64,000 bases of DNA from RBG-16-64-43 sp035288225 (GCA_035288225.1 DATEAT010000031.1:1-64000), one strand, 5' to 3'; shown: positions 1 to 9,600, counted from the stretch's first letter. Numbers and translations are program-made. The notes: generated from the letters alone by a model not told the origin.

Positions 1-554
1 ATGCGGCGTGCGCTTGAGGTGGCGCAAGGTTTCGAGGAGCACCGCCACGGCCGTCCGCCCGCCGAGGGCTTTGCCCACCAGCCGGCCATCGATTTCGGCC
101 AGCGGACGGTCGAACACGGCGGCCTCGCCCGGTTTGAATGTGCTGGACTCGCGATCGACGGCGCCCACGTCGATGAAGAGCTGGCGCACGGTTGGCAGGG
201 CCGAGGCCTCGCTGCGCGGCTCGAGCCCAATCACGCCCAGCCGGCCGTCGGCAAAGCGCACCCGGGCGCCCACGCAGTGCAGCGGGTCGAGCGGCCCCAG
301 GGGTGCGAAGCGCAAGAATCCATTCTCATCCACATGCGAAATCTGCAGGCCCACCTCGTCCATCGGCGCTGCCAGCATGATGCGCCGGCCGCTGCGTGCC
401 TTCTGCTTGATCACCGCGTGAAGATTGCCGAGCGGGTCTTCCGAGATGTAGTCGGAGAGACCGCGCAGTTCCGCGCGCACGATCTGTCGCAGCGCGTCTT
501 CGCGCCCGGAGGGGCCGTAGGCCTCGGATAATTTGCGGATGAGTGCCTTCACAT
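1..554 (-). CDS. M42-family peptidase homologue, probably inactive; 3' end outside window
   Basis: The first 184 codons of a minus-strand gene that continues past the left edge. The start is the ATG at 554, 40 bp after the stop of the preceding M42 gene. Translation begins MKALIRKLSEAYGPSGRED and follows the M42 (FrvX/TET aminopeptidase) fold closely. The family metal-ligand motif A-H-M-D appears here as A-P-M-D (Pro63), and the bridging-Asp motif ALDDR appears as ALGGR (Gly164, Gly165). Both neighbouring paralogues keep His and Asp-Asp at these positions. The reading frame is otherwise clean, so this looks like a maintained pseudoenzyme rather than a decaying gene. M42 proteins form large tetrahedral complexes, so a structural or regulatory subunit is a reasonable inference. 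The catalytic Glu-Glu and the last His lie outside the window. Confidence 0.85.
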
Positions 555-594
555 CGTCCTCCCTCCGCGCCCGGCGCAGCGGCGCGGTCGAGCT

Positions 595-1737
595 CTAGCG
601 GATGTCGTCCAGACGCAGGCGAGCCAGCGCTGCGCGTACCAGCGACACGCTCGCCCGCCAATCGTCGAAATAGATCATCGCCAGCGGCGTATGCAGGTAG
701 CGCCCGGGCACCGAAAGGGAAATGCTGGGGATGCCTTTGCGGGCCAGATGAATGGCCGCTGCGTCGGTCGAGCCGCCGCCCGGCTGGCGGTATTGATAGG
801 GCAGCCCCGCCGCTTCGGCCGTGCGCACCAAGTGTTCGATCAGGCGCGGGTTGGGCAGCGTCCCGCGGTCGCCCACGTAGATGGCCGGCCCGAACCCCAG
901 ACGAGTGTTGTAGGTGGTGTTCTCGCTTCCATCCCACAGCGGCAAGTCGTTGGCCGGCGTACAGTCGAGCACAATGGCCGCCTGTGGATCGAGAGCATGC
1001 GCGGCCACCGCCGCGCCCCGCAGGCCCACCTCTTCCTGGGTGGTGAACGCGGCCAGCAGTTCGATTCCCGGCGGCGGGTCGAGCACCAATTCGATGAGCG
1101 TGGCCACACCCACGCGGTCGTCGAGGGCCTTACCGCGCAGTACGTTGCCCAGGCGCTCAAAGCGCGTGGCGAACACGGCTGCATCGCCGGGGTGGACCCG
1201 CTCGAGCGCCTCCTCTTTCGAGCGTGCGCCGATATCGATGGCCAGCGCCGGGATCTTGTACGGGCTCGGCTCGTCCTCCCAGTCGATGAGATGCGGAGGC
1301 GCGCCGCCGATGACGCCCGGAACGCGCGCATGACCTACGAGCACCGGCTTGGCCACCAGCGTGCGCTCATCCACTCCGCCCACGCGGTCGAACTTGAGCA
1401 TGCCCTCGGTGGTGACACCGATGATCATGAGCCCCACTTCGTCCATGTGGGCGGCCAGCATCACCCGCACGCCGCGCCGCGAGCCCGTTCGCGCGCGGGC
1501 CAGCACATTGCCCAGAGCATCCACCCGAACCTCGTCGGCGTGCCCGTCAATGGCCTGCAGGACGATCTGCCGGACGGCGCCCTCGTCGCCCGAGACGCCG
1601 CTGGCTTCACTCAACCGGCGCAGACGCTCGAGTGAATTGCGCAGGACGGCAGGCGAGACGGGGCGAGGGCGAATACCTCGGCGGCGGGCGGCCGGGGCCG
1701 AACGCGGTCGAGCGCGAGCGGTCGAGGTGCGTGGCAT
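595..1737 (-). CDS. M42-family aminopeptidase (TET/FrvX type)
   Basis: A protein of 380 residues with every M42 signature: AHMDEVG with metal ligand His97, GKALDDRVG with bridging Asp206, the TQEEVGLRGA catalytic Glu pair (235-236), IVLD (Asp258) and a C-terminal YLHTP His. M42 enzymes are cytosolic two-metal aminopeptidases that assemble into dodecameric tetrahedra and trim peptides released by larger proteases. The ATG at 1737 lies 3 bp after the upstream paralogue's stop, so the genes are probably co-transcribed. The first 28 or so residues are very Arg/Pro-rich and have no counterpart in the family, so the real start may lie further in. Substrate specificity cannot be read from the sequence. 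Confidence 0.9.
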   Translation of the reverse strand: MPRTSTARARPRSAPAARRRGIRPRPVSPAVLRNSLERLRRLSEASGVSGDEGAVRQIVLQAIDGHADEVRVDALGNVLARARTGSRRGVRVMLAAHMDEVGLMIIGVTTEGMLKFDRVGGVDERTLVAKPVLVGHARVPGVIGGAPPHLIDWEDEPSPYKIPALAIDIGARSKEEALERVHPGDAAVFATRFERLGNVLRGKALDDRVGVATLIELVLDPPPGIELLAAFTTQEEVGLRGAAVAAHALDPQAAIVLDCTPANDLPLWDGSENTTYNTRLGFGPAIYVGDRGTLPNPRLIEHLVRTAEAAGLPYQYRQPGGGSTDAAAIHLARKGIPSISLSVPGRYLHTPLAMIYFDDWRASVSLVRAALARLRLDDIR

Positions 1738-1740
1738 CGG

Positions 1741-2811
1741 CTACTCCCAAACCAGGCGCTGCATGTAGTCGTCGTCGAGTGCAGCAATCACAGCCGCCAT
1801 CAGCCGGCCCGTGCGTTCGATATCGCCGAGATCCACCACTTCCACCGGCGAGTGCATGTAGCGCACGGGGATGCTTACCACCATGGTGGGCACGCCGTCC
1901 TGCGTCACCTGCATCGCGCGCGCATCGGTGCCCGAGTGCCCGGGCATCACCTCCAACAGGTAGGGGATCTCGGCTGCCTTGGCCGCCGCCTCGAACGTGC
2001 GCAGCAGACCCGGATGGATATCGGAGCCTACGCCGATGGTCGGCCCGCCGCCCATGGGGAAGGCCTTGAACTCCGGCAAGCCGGGCAGGCCCGTGGCGTG
2101 CGTGGCGTCCACCGCGACCGCCAATTCGGGACGCAGGCTGAAGGCGGAGGTGTAGGCTCCGCCATAGGTCATTTCCTCATTGACCGTCGCCACCGCAGCC
2201 ACTTCCCAGCGGTGGGCCACGTGCTGCAACTCGTGCAGGCAGACCGTGATCGCCAGGATTCCAACCCGGTCGTCAAGGCCGCGCCCACTGATCCTCGTTT
2301 CGCCCAATTCGAATGGCGGTTGCGCGAATGAAATCACATCACCCACACGTACCCAGCGGCCGACCTCCGCCGCGCCGAGGCCCATGTCCACCCACATCTC
2401 GTGCGTGCGCGGCGCGCCCTTGGCGGGGCGTTCCGGCGGCAGCAATTGTAGGGGCGGGTGGGCCACGACGCCCGCGAGGTCGCGCCGGCCATGCACAACG
2501 ACCGGCTGGCCGGGCAGCAGGCGTGCGTCCACGCCGCCGATGTCGCTCACGCGCAAGAAGCTGCCAACCACTTGCTTCACCATCAGGCCGACCGCGTCCA
2601 TGTGAGCGGCCAGCATCACGCGCGGGCGCGGAGCGGGGCCGCGGCCGTGGCGCAGCCCGTGCAGGCTCCCCAGGCGCGAAACCTCGATCTCGTCCACCAG
2701 AGGTTCCCACGTCGGCCGCACCACGTCGCGCGCCGGCTGCTCGTGGCCGGAGATACCTGCGGCAGAGAAGAGGTCCTTGGCCAACGCGAGAAGCTCTTTG
2801 CGATCCATCAT
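1741..2811 (-). CDS. M42-family aminopeptidase (TET/FrvX type)
   Basis: A protein of 356 residues starting MMDRKELLALAKDLF. Double ATGs at 2811 and 2808 are both possible; an open upstream extension to 2925 is Arg/His-rich shadow sequence and was dropped. The M42 ligands are present: AHMDAVG (His70), GRGLDDRVG (Asp180), the NEEM catalytic Glu pair (212-213), VAVD (Asp235) and a C-terminal YMHSP His. It is the first of three tandem paralogues on the minus strand and follows the small Thr/Pro-rich membrane protein gene by 19 bp. The predicted role is cytosolic N-terminal peptide trimming, perhaps in a mixed complex with the other two. The family is clear; the substrate is unknown. Confidence 0.9.
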   Translation of the reverse strand: MMDRKELLALAKDLFSAAGISGHEQPARDVVRPTWEPLVDEIEVSRLGSLHGLRHGRGPAPRPRVMLAAHMDAVGLMVKQVVGSFLRVSDIGGVDARLLPGQPVVVHGRRDLAGVVAHPPLQLLPPERPAKGAPRTHEMWVDMGLGAAEVGRWVRVGDVISFAQPPFELGETRISGRGLDDRVGILAITVCLHELQHVAHRWEVAAVATVNEEMTYGGAYTSAFSLRPELAVAVDATHATGLPGLPEFKAFPMGGGPTIGVGSDIHPGLLRTFEAAAKAAEIPYLLEVMPGHSGTDARAMQVTQDGVPTMVVSIPVRYMHSPVEVVDLGDIERTGRLMAAVIAALDDDYMQRLVWE

Positions 2812-2830
2812 CAGCCTCGCGAGCTGCGGG

Positions 2831-3223
2831 TCAACTGGTGGGGCTCGGTTCGGGCGTGTCGCTCGGCGGGAGCGGCGTGTCGCTGGGTGGAGGTGTCGTG
2901 CTGGGTGTCTGGGTCGGTGTCGCACTGGGCAGCGGTGTGCGCGTGAGGGTGTTGGTGGGCGTGAGAAAAGGCGTGCCCAGGGTGGAGGTTGGGCTGGGCG
3001 TAGCGGATGGCAGGCGCGTACCGGTTGGCGTGAGAGTGGCAGGCACCATGGTCGAGGTCTGCATCGGACTCGGAGTAGCCGTGGGTTGAAGCGGCGTCTT
3101 CAATGCAATTAATATTGCCTCGGCGCAGTAGCATGGAAGAGTGGCCAGGATGACGATGCCCAGCAGGACATACAGGCGACGCGAGCGCGGCCGCGGCCGT
3201 CTCTCGAAAATCGTGGGCTTCAT
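2831..3223 (-). CDS. Small single-pass membrane protein with Thr/Ser/Pro-rich tail
   Basis: A protein of 130 residues starting MKPTIFERRPRPRSRR (ATG at 3223). A basic N-terminus precedes one hydrophobic segment (about residues 17-38). The rest is an extended run of Thr, Pro and Ser in TPTxTP-type repeats, typical of the exposed low-complexity stalks common in Chloroflexota secreted proteins. It is the first gene of the M42 operon and has a good promoter upstream (3262-3290). A longer reading to 3334 exists, but its first 37 residues look non-coding and include the promoter. No enzymatic domain is visible. It may be a surface or periplasmic stalk protein; any link to the peptidases is only positional. 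Confidence 0.65.
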   Translation of the reverse strand: MKPTIFERRPRPRSRRLYVLLGIVILATLPCYCAEAILIALKTPLQPTATPSPMQTSTMVPATLTPTGTRLPSATPSPTSTLGTPFLTPTNTLTRTPLPSATPTQTPSTTPPPSDTPLPPSDTPEPSPTS

Positions 3224-3261
3224 ATGCAGATGGGAGTTGCCGCCGAGATGCAATGTCGGCG

Positions 3262-3290
3262 ATGATAGCAGACGGACATGCGAATTGCAA
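3262..3290 (-). promoter_or_regulatory. Sigma-70-type promoter for the M42 operon
   Basis: On the minus strand, TTGCAA (3290-3285) is followed after exactly 17 bp by TATCAT (3267-3262). Transcription would start near 3255, about 32 nt before the ATG at 3223. It lies back-to-back with the promoter of the mutase operon. Confidence 0.6.
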
Positions 3291-3409
3291 CCCTTCGCCG
3301 TTTGCATTGCCCATGGATGCCGTGCGTCGAGCATGCCGAGGACGGCCGGTGAGGCATGCTGGAGGCCGGTGACTCACGGCCTCGCCCAAAACCGATCGAA
3401 GGCCTGGGG

Positions 3410-3415
3410 TATAAT
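3410..3415 (+). promoter_or_regulatory. -10 box (TATAAT) of the mutase/MeaB operon
   Basis: A perfect TATAAT lies 33 nt before the ATG at 3449, with a GAGGGA ribosome-binding site at 3433-3438. No convincing -35 hexamer is seen 16-18 bp upstream. Confidence 0.55.
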
Positions 3416-3448
3416 CGGAGTGCCGCCTGTCTGAGGGAGCCGCACATT

Positions 3449-3868
3449 ATGATCCTGCCTACGATTCGGGTGCTGATCGCCAAGCCGGGCCTTGACGGTC
3501 ACGACCGCGGGGCCAAGGTCATCGCCCGTGCACTGCGTGATGCGGGCATGGAGGTCATCTATACCGGCCTGCGCCAGACGCCGGAGATGATCGCCGAAGC
3601 CGCGCTGCAAGAGGACGTGCACGTGGTCGGGCTATCCATCCTTTCCGGCGCGCACATGGCGCTGGTGCCGCGCGTGGTCGAGCTCCTGCGCGCACAGGGC
3701 CAGGGTCAGGTGCACCTTTTTGTAGGCGGCATCATCCCCGATGAAGACCTGCCCAAACTCAAAGCGCTCGGCGTCGCGGACGTCTTCGGGCCGGGCGCCT
3801 CCACCCAGACGATTGCGGCCCGGGTGCGCCAAGCCGCCGAGGGGCGCGCCCAAAGCCCCGGCCCTTGA
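3449..3868 (+). CDS. Cobalamin-binding subunit of methylmalonyl-CoA mutase type
   Basis: A 140-residue stand-alone B12-binding domain. It begins IRVLIAKPGLDGHDRGAKVIARAL, carrying the D-x-H-x-x-G cobalamin signature (DGHDRG, His at about residue 18). The SILSGAH and GGIIPDED segments of the Rossmann-like cobalamin fold follow. In archaeal and some bacterial acyl-CoA mutases this domain is a separate small subunit that pairs with a catalytic large subunit. The next gene encodes the MeaB chaperone, which supports an acyl-CoA mutase role. No large subunit lies in this window, so methylmalonyl-CoA versus another acyl-CoA cannot be decided. Confidence 0.9.
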   Translation: MILPTIRVLIAKPGLDGHDRGAKVIARALRDAGMEVIYTGLRQTPEMIAEAALQEDVHVVGLSILSGAHMALVPRVVELLRAQGQGQVHLFVGGIIPDEDLPKLKALGVADVFGPGASTQTIAARVRQAAEGRAQSPGP

Positions 3869-3873
3869 GGCAC

Positions 3874-4908
3874 ATGAGCGACCCTGCGGAACTAGCTCAG
3901 GCAGTGCGAGAGGGCCAGCGCCTGGCCCTGGCGCGGCTGCTCAGCCTGATCGAAAACGAGCAACCCCAGGGCGAGGCAGCCCTCACCGAACTGTATCCTC
4001 TCACCGGGCGCGCGTACATCGTGGGTGTGACCGGTGCCCCCGGAACCGGCAAGTCGTCCCTGGTCAACGAGTTGACCAAGACCTTGCGCGCCAAGATCTA
4101 CCCGGGGCTGCATACCTCCCGCCCCCCGGCGGTGGCGATCGTGGCCGTCGACCCCACCAGCCCGTTCTCGGGTGGTGCGATTCTCGGTGACCGCATTCGC
4201 ATGCGCGACTTGGCCGGCGACGCGGGGGTCTTCGTCCGCTCGATGGCCTCACGCGGCTCGCTGGGCGGACTGGCGCACACGACTTCCAGTGTGGCCGATG
4301 CCCTGGACGCTGCGGGCTTCGAGGTCATTCTGATCGAAACGGTGGGGGCCGGTCAGGCCGAGGTCGATATCGCGCGCCATGCGCACACCACGCTGGTGAT
4401 CGAATCGCCCGGGATGGGCGACGACATCCAGGCCATCAAGGCCGGCATCCTCGAGATCGCCGATCTCTTGGTGGTCAACAAGGCAGATTTGCCCGGCGCC
4501 GAGAACGCCGTGCGCGTGCTACGGGCGGCACTCGATCTGGCGGGGAACTCGGGCGGGGACGAGGCGCGCTGGCAGGTGCCCATCCTGCAAGCGGTCGCCA
4601 CCACCGGGCAAGGGGTGCCGGCCTTGGTCGAGGCGCTACTGCGCCATCGTGAGTATCTGCAAGCCAGCGGGCTGTGGCGCGAACGCGGGCAGCAGCGCGT
4701 GGCCGCCGCGCTCGAGGCGCGATTGCGCGACCGGTTGGCCGAGCGCTGGCACGCGGCGCAGCCGGATGGGCGCTATCGGGAGATACTCGCGCGCATTGTG
4801 CGGCGAGAGCTTTCGCCAGCCGCAGCCGTCCAGGAAATGCTGGAGGACGAACCCGCGCCCGAGGCGGCCGAGCGCCATCTGGCGGCCCGGGCTGGAGCAC
4901 GGCGGTGA
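3874..4908 (+). CDS. meaB: MeaB/ArgK G-protein chaperone of B12-dependent mutase
   Basis: A protein of 344 residues of the G3E/MeaB GTPase family. Visible motifs are the P-loop GVTGAPGTGKSSLV (about residues 48-61), VDPTSPFSGGAILGDRIRM (switch I and base region), ETVGAGQAEVD (switch II) and NKAD (guanine specificity). MeaB loads adenosylcobalamin into acyl-CoA mutase and protects it from inactivation. The gene starts 5 bp after the B12-subunit stop; ATG 3874 was chosen over an in-frame TTG at 3865 that overlaps that stop. The downstream GNAT and PRPP synthetase genes follow within 4-10 bp and form one operon. Confidence 0.93.
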   Translation: MSDPAELAQAVREGQRLALARLLSLIENEQPQGEAALTELYPLTGRAYIVGVTGAPGTGKSSLVNELTKTLRAKIYPGLHTSRPPAVAIVAVDPTSPFSGGAILGDRIRMRDLAGDAGVFVRSMASRGSLGGLAHTTSSVADALDAAGFEVILIETVGAGQAEVDIARHAHTTLVIESPGMGDDIQAIKAGILEIADLLVVNKADLPGAENAVRVLRAALDLAGNSGGDEARWQVPILQAVATTGQGVPALVEALLRHREYLQASGLWRERGQQRVAAALEARLRDRLAERWHAAQPDGRYREILARIVRRELSPAAAVQEMLEDEPAPEAAERHLAARAGARR

Positions 4909-4912
4909 CATC

Positions 4913-5470
4913 ATGATGCAAACCACTCGCATCCGCCTACGACCCGTCGAGCGCGAGGACCTGCCGCGCTACGTCACGTGGTTTTCTGATCCCGAAGTGC
5001 GTCAGTTCTTGGCGCGCTACTTGCCGCTGAGCATGGCGGGCGAGGAAAAATGGTTCGAGGAAATGCTCACTCGCCCCGATGACGAACGGCCGTTGGCTAT
5101 CGACCTGCATGCGGGGGAGGGCGCCTGGCGCCACATCGGCGGCGCCGGGTACCACAACATCGACTGGCGCAACCACAGCGCGGAGGTCGGCATCGCCATC
5201 GGCGAGAAGAGCTTGTGGAGCCAAGGCCTGGGGACCGAGGTGATGGAGACGCTCCTGCACCACGGGTTCGCAACCCTTAACCTTCACCGCATCTTCCTGC
5301 GCGTGTTTGCAGGCAACCGCCGCGCATTGCGGGCATACGAGAAAGCCGGATTTGTCGCGGAAGGCCGAATGCGCCAGGCCGAGTATCGCGAGGGGGCATA
5401 CCAAGACGTGCTTCTCTATTCGGTGCTGCGCGGCGAATGGCGAGCGCGCGCCGCAGCCCAGGGACGGTGA
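4913..5470 (+). CDS. GNAT acetyltransferase, RimJ/RimL type
   Basis: A protein of 185 residues with the GNAT fold: an N-terminal RIRLRPVEREDL strand-helix, the acetyl-CoA loop EKSLWSQGLGTEVM (Q/R-x-x-G-x-G/A type), and a C-terminal NRRALRAYEKAGFVAEGRMRQAEYREGAYQDVLLYSVL block typical of RimJ/RimL and small-molecule N-acetyltransferases. ATG codons at 4913 and 4916 are both possible, just after the meaB stop (4908), whose GGCGGTGA can serve as the ribosome-binding site. A longer open frame to 4649 only overlaps meaB. The substrate is unknown. The operon position between meaB and PRPP synthetase gives no functional hint. Confidence 0.88.
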   Translation: MMQTTRIRLRPVEREDLPRYVTWFSDPEVRQFLARYLPLSMAGEEKWFEEMLTRPDDERPLAIDLHAGEGAWRHIGGAGYHNIDWRNHSAEVGIAIGEKSLWSQGLGTEVMETLLHHGFATLNLHRIFLRVFAGNRRALRAYEKAGFVAEGRMRQAEYREGAYQDVLLYSVLRGEWRARAAAQGR

Positions 5471-5480
5471 TGAGGTGGAC

Positions 5481-6440
5481 ATGTACAGCGGAATCAAGAT
5501 CCTTGCCGGCACGGCCTCCAAGGACCTGGCCAACGAAATCTCCACCTACCTCAACGAGGCCATCTGCGAGCACGACGTGATCGTCTTCCCCAACGAGAAC
5601 GTCTTCGTGCGCCTGCGCAAGAGCGTGCGCGGGCAAGATGTGTACGTCATCCAGACAACCTCCACCCCGGTCAACCAGAATCTGATGGAGCTGCTCATCA
5701 CCCTGCAGACGCTCAAGCTCGACTCGGCCGGGCGCATTACCGCCGTCGTGCCGTATCTGTGTTACGCGCGTTCCGACAAGAAGGACCAGCCGCGTGTGCC
5801 GATCACCGCCCGCTTGGTGGCCGACATGGTCCAGGTGGCCGGCGCCGATCGCTACATCGTGCTCGACCTGCACGCCGGGCAGATCCAGGGTTTCTTCTCC
5901 ATCCCGGGTGACGTGCTGACTGCCTTCCACCTGCTCAGCGGCTACTTCGTCGAGCGCCGCGACCAGCTTAAGGATCCGGTAATCGTCGCCGCCGACCTGG
6001 GCTTCTCCAAGAAGGGGCGCAACTTCGCGGCCACGCTGGGCTGCAGCATGGCGTTCATCGAGAAGCGCCGCAGCTCGAACGACCCCACCGCCGAAGCGCT
6101 GACCATCATCGGCGATGTGGCCAACCACGACGTGATCATCGTCGACGACGAGGTAGCCACCGCCGGCTCGATGGTCCAGGCAGTCAATATTGTCAAGGCT
6201 CACGGCGCGCTGGATATCTACATGTGCTTCGTCCATCCGGTGCTCTCGGGCAACGCGGCCGAACGGCTGGCGGCGTTGCCGCTCAAGCAGATCGTCACCA
6301 CCAACAGCGTGCCGATTGCGCCTGAGAAGAGGGCGGCGCTGGGCGACCGCCTGGTGGTTCTCTCGGTGGCGCCGCTCCTGGGCGAGGTCATTCGCCGCGC
6401 GCACGAGGGTCGCAGCGTCGGCGAGATGTTTAACGAGTAG
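5481..6440 (+). CDS. prs: Ribose-phosphate pyrophosphokinase (PRPP synthetase)
   Basis: A protein of 319 residues, full family length. It makes PRPP from ribose-5-phosphate and ATP. Landmarks are FPNENVFVRL, the flexible ATP loop VVPYLCYARSDKKDQPR, the metal/ribose segment DLHAGQIQGFF, EKRR, and the PRPP loop IIVDDEVATAGSM. Two loops deviate from the usual class I forms: ARSDKK for ARQDRK, and DDEVATAGS for DDxxDTxGT. ATG 5481 was chosen because an AGGTGG site (5474-5479) precedes it; the open frame to 5307 overlaps the GNAT gene. It is the last gene of the four-gene operon. Confidence 0.93.
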   Translation: MYSGIKILAGTASKDLANEISTYLNEAICEHDVIVFPNENVFVRLRKSVRGQDVYVIQTTSTPVNQNLMELLITLQTLKLDSAGRITAVVPYLCYARSDKKDQPRVPITARLVADMVQVAGADRYIVLDLHAGQIQGFFSIPGDVLTAFHLLSGYFVERRDQLKDPVIVAADLGFSKKGRNFAATLGCSMAFIEKRRSSNDPTAEALTIIGDVANHDVIIVDDEVATAGSMVQAVNIVKAHGALDIYMCFVHPVLSGNAAERLAALPLKQIVTTNSVPIAPEKRAALGDRLVVLSVAPLLGEVIRRAHEGRSVGEMFNE

Positions 6441-6479
6441 GCCGTGGACGCATTCCCCGCGGCGCTATGAGCGCAAGCG

Positions 6480-6568
6480 CGAAGAGGGCGATCGACCCTC
6501 GCCCCCACCCCTGACCCCTCCCCCGGCGATCAGCCGCCTCGATAGCAGGAGTCAATTCGGGTGAGGGA
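6480..6568 (+). repeat. Intergenic GC-rich inverted-repeat element
   Basis: Between prs and secA. A stretch of CCCCCACCCCTGACCCCTCCCCC type is followed by a reverse-complement-like GGGTGAGGGAGG near 6559-6570. It resembles the elements at 11750-11975 and 54811-54912, which carry the same CACCCCTCCCC core. It is probably a non-coding dispersed repeat. Confidence 0.45.
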
Positions 6569-6622
6569 GGCGTTTCTCGGCGACGTGCACAAGCGGAGTG
6601 TGGCTGCCGCCACACCGCGCGG

Positions 6623-6628
6623 TATACT
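6623..6628 (+). promoter_or_regulatory. -10 box (TATACT) upstream of secA
   Basis: TATACT lies 41 nt upstream of the chosen secA ATG (6670). There is no clear -35 hexamer. Confidence 0.4.
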
Positions 6629-6669
6629 TCCTCGTTCGGCAAATCTCACAGAAGGCAATCCTTTCAGCC

Positions 6670-9600
6670 ATGCTCAGGTCTTTTGTCCGCTTGATCGGCG
6701 GCGATCCCAACCGCCGCGACATCCAGGAATACAGCCAGCTGGTTGCGCAGATCAATGCGTTGGAGGCCGAGTATCACGGGCTCTCCGACGAGGCGCTGCG
6801 CGCCAAGACGGCTGAGTTCCGTGCACGCCTGGCGGAGGGCGAGAGCCTGGAGGACCTCCTGGCGGAGTCCTTTGCGGCGGTGCGGGAAGCTTCGCAGCGC
6901 ACCCTCGGCCTGCGTCACTACGACGTGCAACTCATCGGCGGCATGGTCCTGCATGAAGGGCGGGTGGCCGAGATGCGCACCGGCGAGGGCAAGACGCTCG
7001 TCGCCACGCTCCCGCTTTACCTCAATGCACTTGAGGGCCGCGGCGCGACCTTGGTCACGGTCAACGATTACCTGGCGCGCCGCGACGCGCGTTGGATGGG
7101 GCCGATCTACACACTGCTCGGGATGACGGTGGGCGTGCTGCAAGAGGCGGCGCGCACCGACAACGCGCGCAAGGCGTTTGTCTACGATGCGGAGCGCAGC
7201 TCCCCGCAGGAAGATGTGCACCAGTTGCGGTTGGTCGATCGGCGCGAGGCCTATGCTGCCGATATCACCTACGGCACCAACCACGAGTTCGGCTTCGACT
7301 ACTTGCGTGACAACCTGGCCCTGCGCCGCGAAGAGCGCGTGCAGCGCGTCCGTAATTTCGCCATCGTCGACGAGGTGGATAACATCCTCATCGACGAGGC
7401 ACGCACGCCGCTCATCATCTCGGGCCCGGCGGCGGAAGATGCCCAGGAATACCTGCGCATGTCCCAGGTGGTGCGCCAGCTGCGCCCCGACGATTACGAA
7501 ATCGACGAACGCGATCGCACGGTGACGCTGACCGAGGTAGGCGAGCAGCACGCCGAGCAGGTCCTCGGCCTGCCGTTGCGCGACCCCGACCGGCCGGAAG
7601 ACGTCACACCTGAACAGGCGCGCTTGATCGGACACCTGCAACAGGCCCTGCGCGCGGAAGTCCTCTTCAAGCGCAACAAGGATTACCTGGTGCAGGCCGG
7701 CCAGGTCATCATTGTCGACGAGTTCACCGGCCGCCTGATGCACGGGCGGCGCTGGTCCGACGGCTTGCACCAGGCGGTGGAGGCCAAGGAGGGGCTGCAG
7801 GTCCAGGCCGAGAACGTCACCTACGCCACTATCACGTTGCAGAATTATTTCCGCCTGTATGCGAAGCTGGCTGGCATGACCGGCACGGCCCTGACCGAGG
7901 CGGAGGAGTTCAGCAAAATCTACAAGCTGGAGGTGGTCCCCATCCCCACCCACCTCGAGAACACCGCCGCCCAGGCTGGGAGCACGCTGGTGGAGGTGCC
8001 CTACAAGGAAAACGGCGACCGCTTCTTCTTCTTTGCCCACAAAAACGATCCGGCCACGCCGGTCTACTGGCGCCGCAAAGACCATGCCGACGTTGTCTTC
8101 CGCACCGAGGAAGCCAAGCTGCGCGCCATTTGCACTGAGATCCTGCAGATGAACGCGCTGGGCCGGCCGGTATTGGTCGGCACAACCTCGGTGGAGCGCT
8201 CGGAGATGCTCTCGGAGCGGCTGCGCGCAGAACCGCTGCGCCGCCTCGCGCTCAGCCTGCTCCTGCGCGATACCTGGTTTGAGCGCCACAACGCGCAGGA
8301 GGACGGCCGTCTGATCGAGGCCCTGGAATTCCTCAATCAACCGTTGGCGTCGCTCACGCCGGCTGCATTGCGCCCTGCGGCGCGCGAACTCGAGCTGTCG
8401 CTCAATCCGGAGGCGGCGGAGAACATCGATCGCCTGATGCGCCTCTTGGAATTGCCGCCCGAGGCTCAGCCGCGCCTCTTGGAGATCCTCGCGCGCGGCA
8501 TCCCGCACCAGGTGCTGAACGCCAAGCGCCACGCCGAGGAATCCCAGATCATTGCCTCCGCCGGTGCCTTCGGCTCGGTAACGATTGCTACCAACATGGC
8601 CGGACGCGGCGTCGATATCAAGCTGGGCGGGGACCTCGCGGAGGAAGTGCTGGCGGCGGTCAACCGCGTGCTGCGCCGCAGCGGCACGGACAACCCCTAC
8701 GACTTGACGCACGCTCAGCGCCTGAGCGTGCTGGAGGCGCTGCCCGCCGAGAAGCTTGGCATCTACGCGACCGAGATCGGTTTCTTCCGCACTCACATGC
8801 AGGAAGAAGCTCGCGTGCGCGCACTGGGCGGGCTGCACATCGTGGGCTCCGAGCGGCACGAGGCGCGGCGCATCGACAACCAACTGCGCGGGCGCGCCGC
8901 ACGCCAGGGCGACCCGGGCTCCTCGCGTTTCTACCTCTCGCTCGAAGATGACCTGATGCGCCGCTTCGGCGGCTCGCAGGTGTCGGACATGATGCAGCGC
9001 ATGCGCATCGACGATGCGGTGCCGATGGCGATGAACCTGGTCAGCCGCCTGATCGAGCAGGCGCAGACGCGTGTCGAAGGGGCCAACTTCGATGTGCGCA
9101 AGCACTTGCTCGAGTACGATGACGTGCTTAACACGCAGCGCAACAAGATCTACGAACAACGCGAGCGGGTTTTCGGGAAGGAAGACCTCACCGAGGACAT
9201 TCAAGCGCTGCTCGAGGCGGAGGTTAAGGCGCGCGTCGAGGCGGGGCTCAAGGAGAAAGAAGGTCCGTGGCGCCTGCTGGCCTGGCTGGATGAGATTCAG
9301 CCGCCGCTGGCCCGCACCGGCGGGGGATTGTATCCATCCTTCACATTGCGCACCGTGGCCACCAGCCTGGAGGGCGAGGGCCCTGTGGCTCCAAAGGAAC
9401 TGACGGATCTCGCGGCGCGGGCGATGGATTCCGAGGCCGAGCATTTGCTGGCGGCATTTGATCAGCAAGCCGAGCAAGTGACCGAGCGGGCCGAGAGCCA
9501 GGCGCGCGAGCGGCGCCAGGCAGCCGAGACGGCGATTGAGGGTGCCGAACTCGAGGCACGGGATGCCGACCGCGAGCTCACGCCGCAGGCGCTCGTGACG

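Noticed and set aside
2811..2925. N-terminal extension of the first M42 gene
   Set aside because: Arg/His/Pro-rich and overlapping the upstream gene; the family start matches the ATG at 2811 or 2808.
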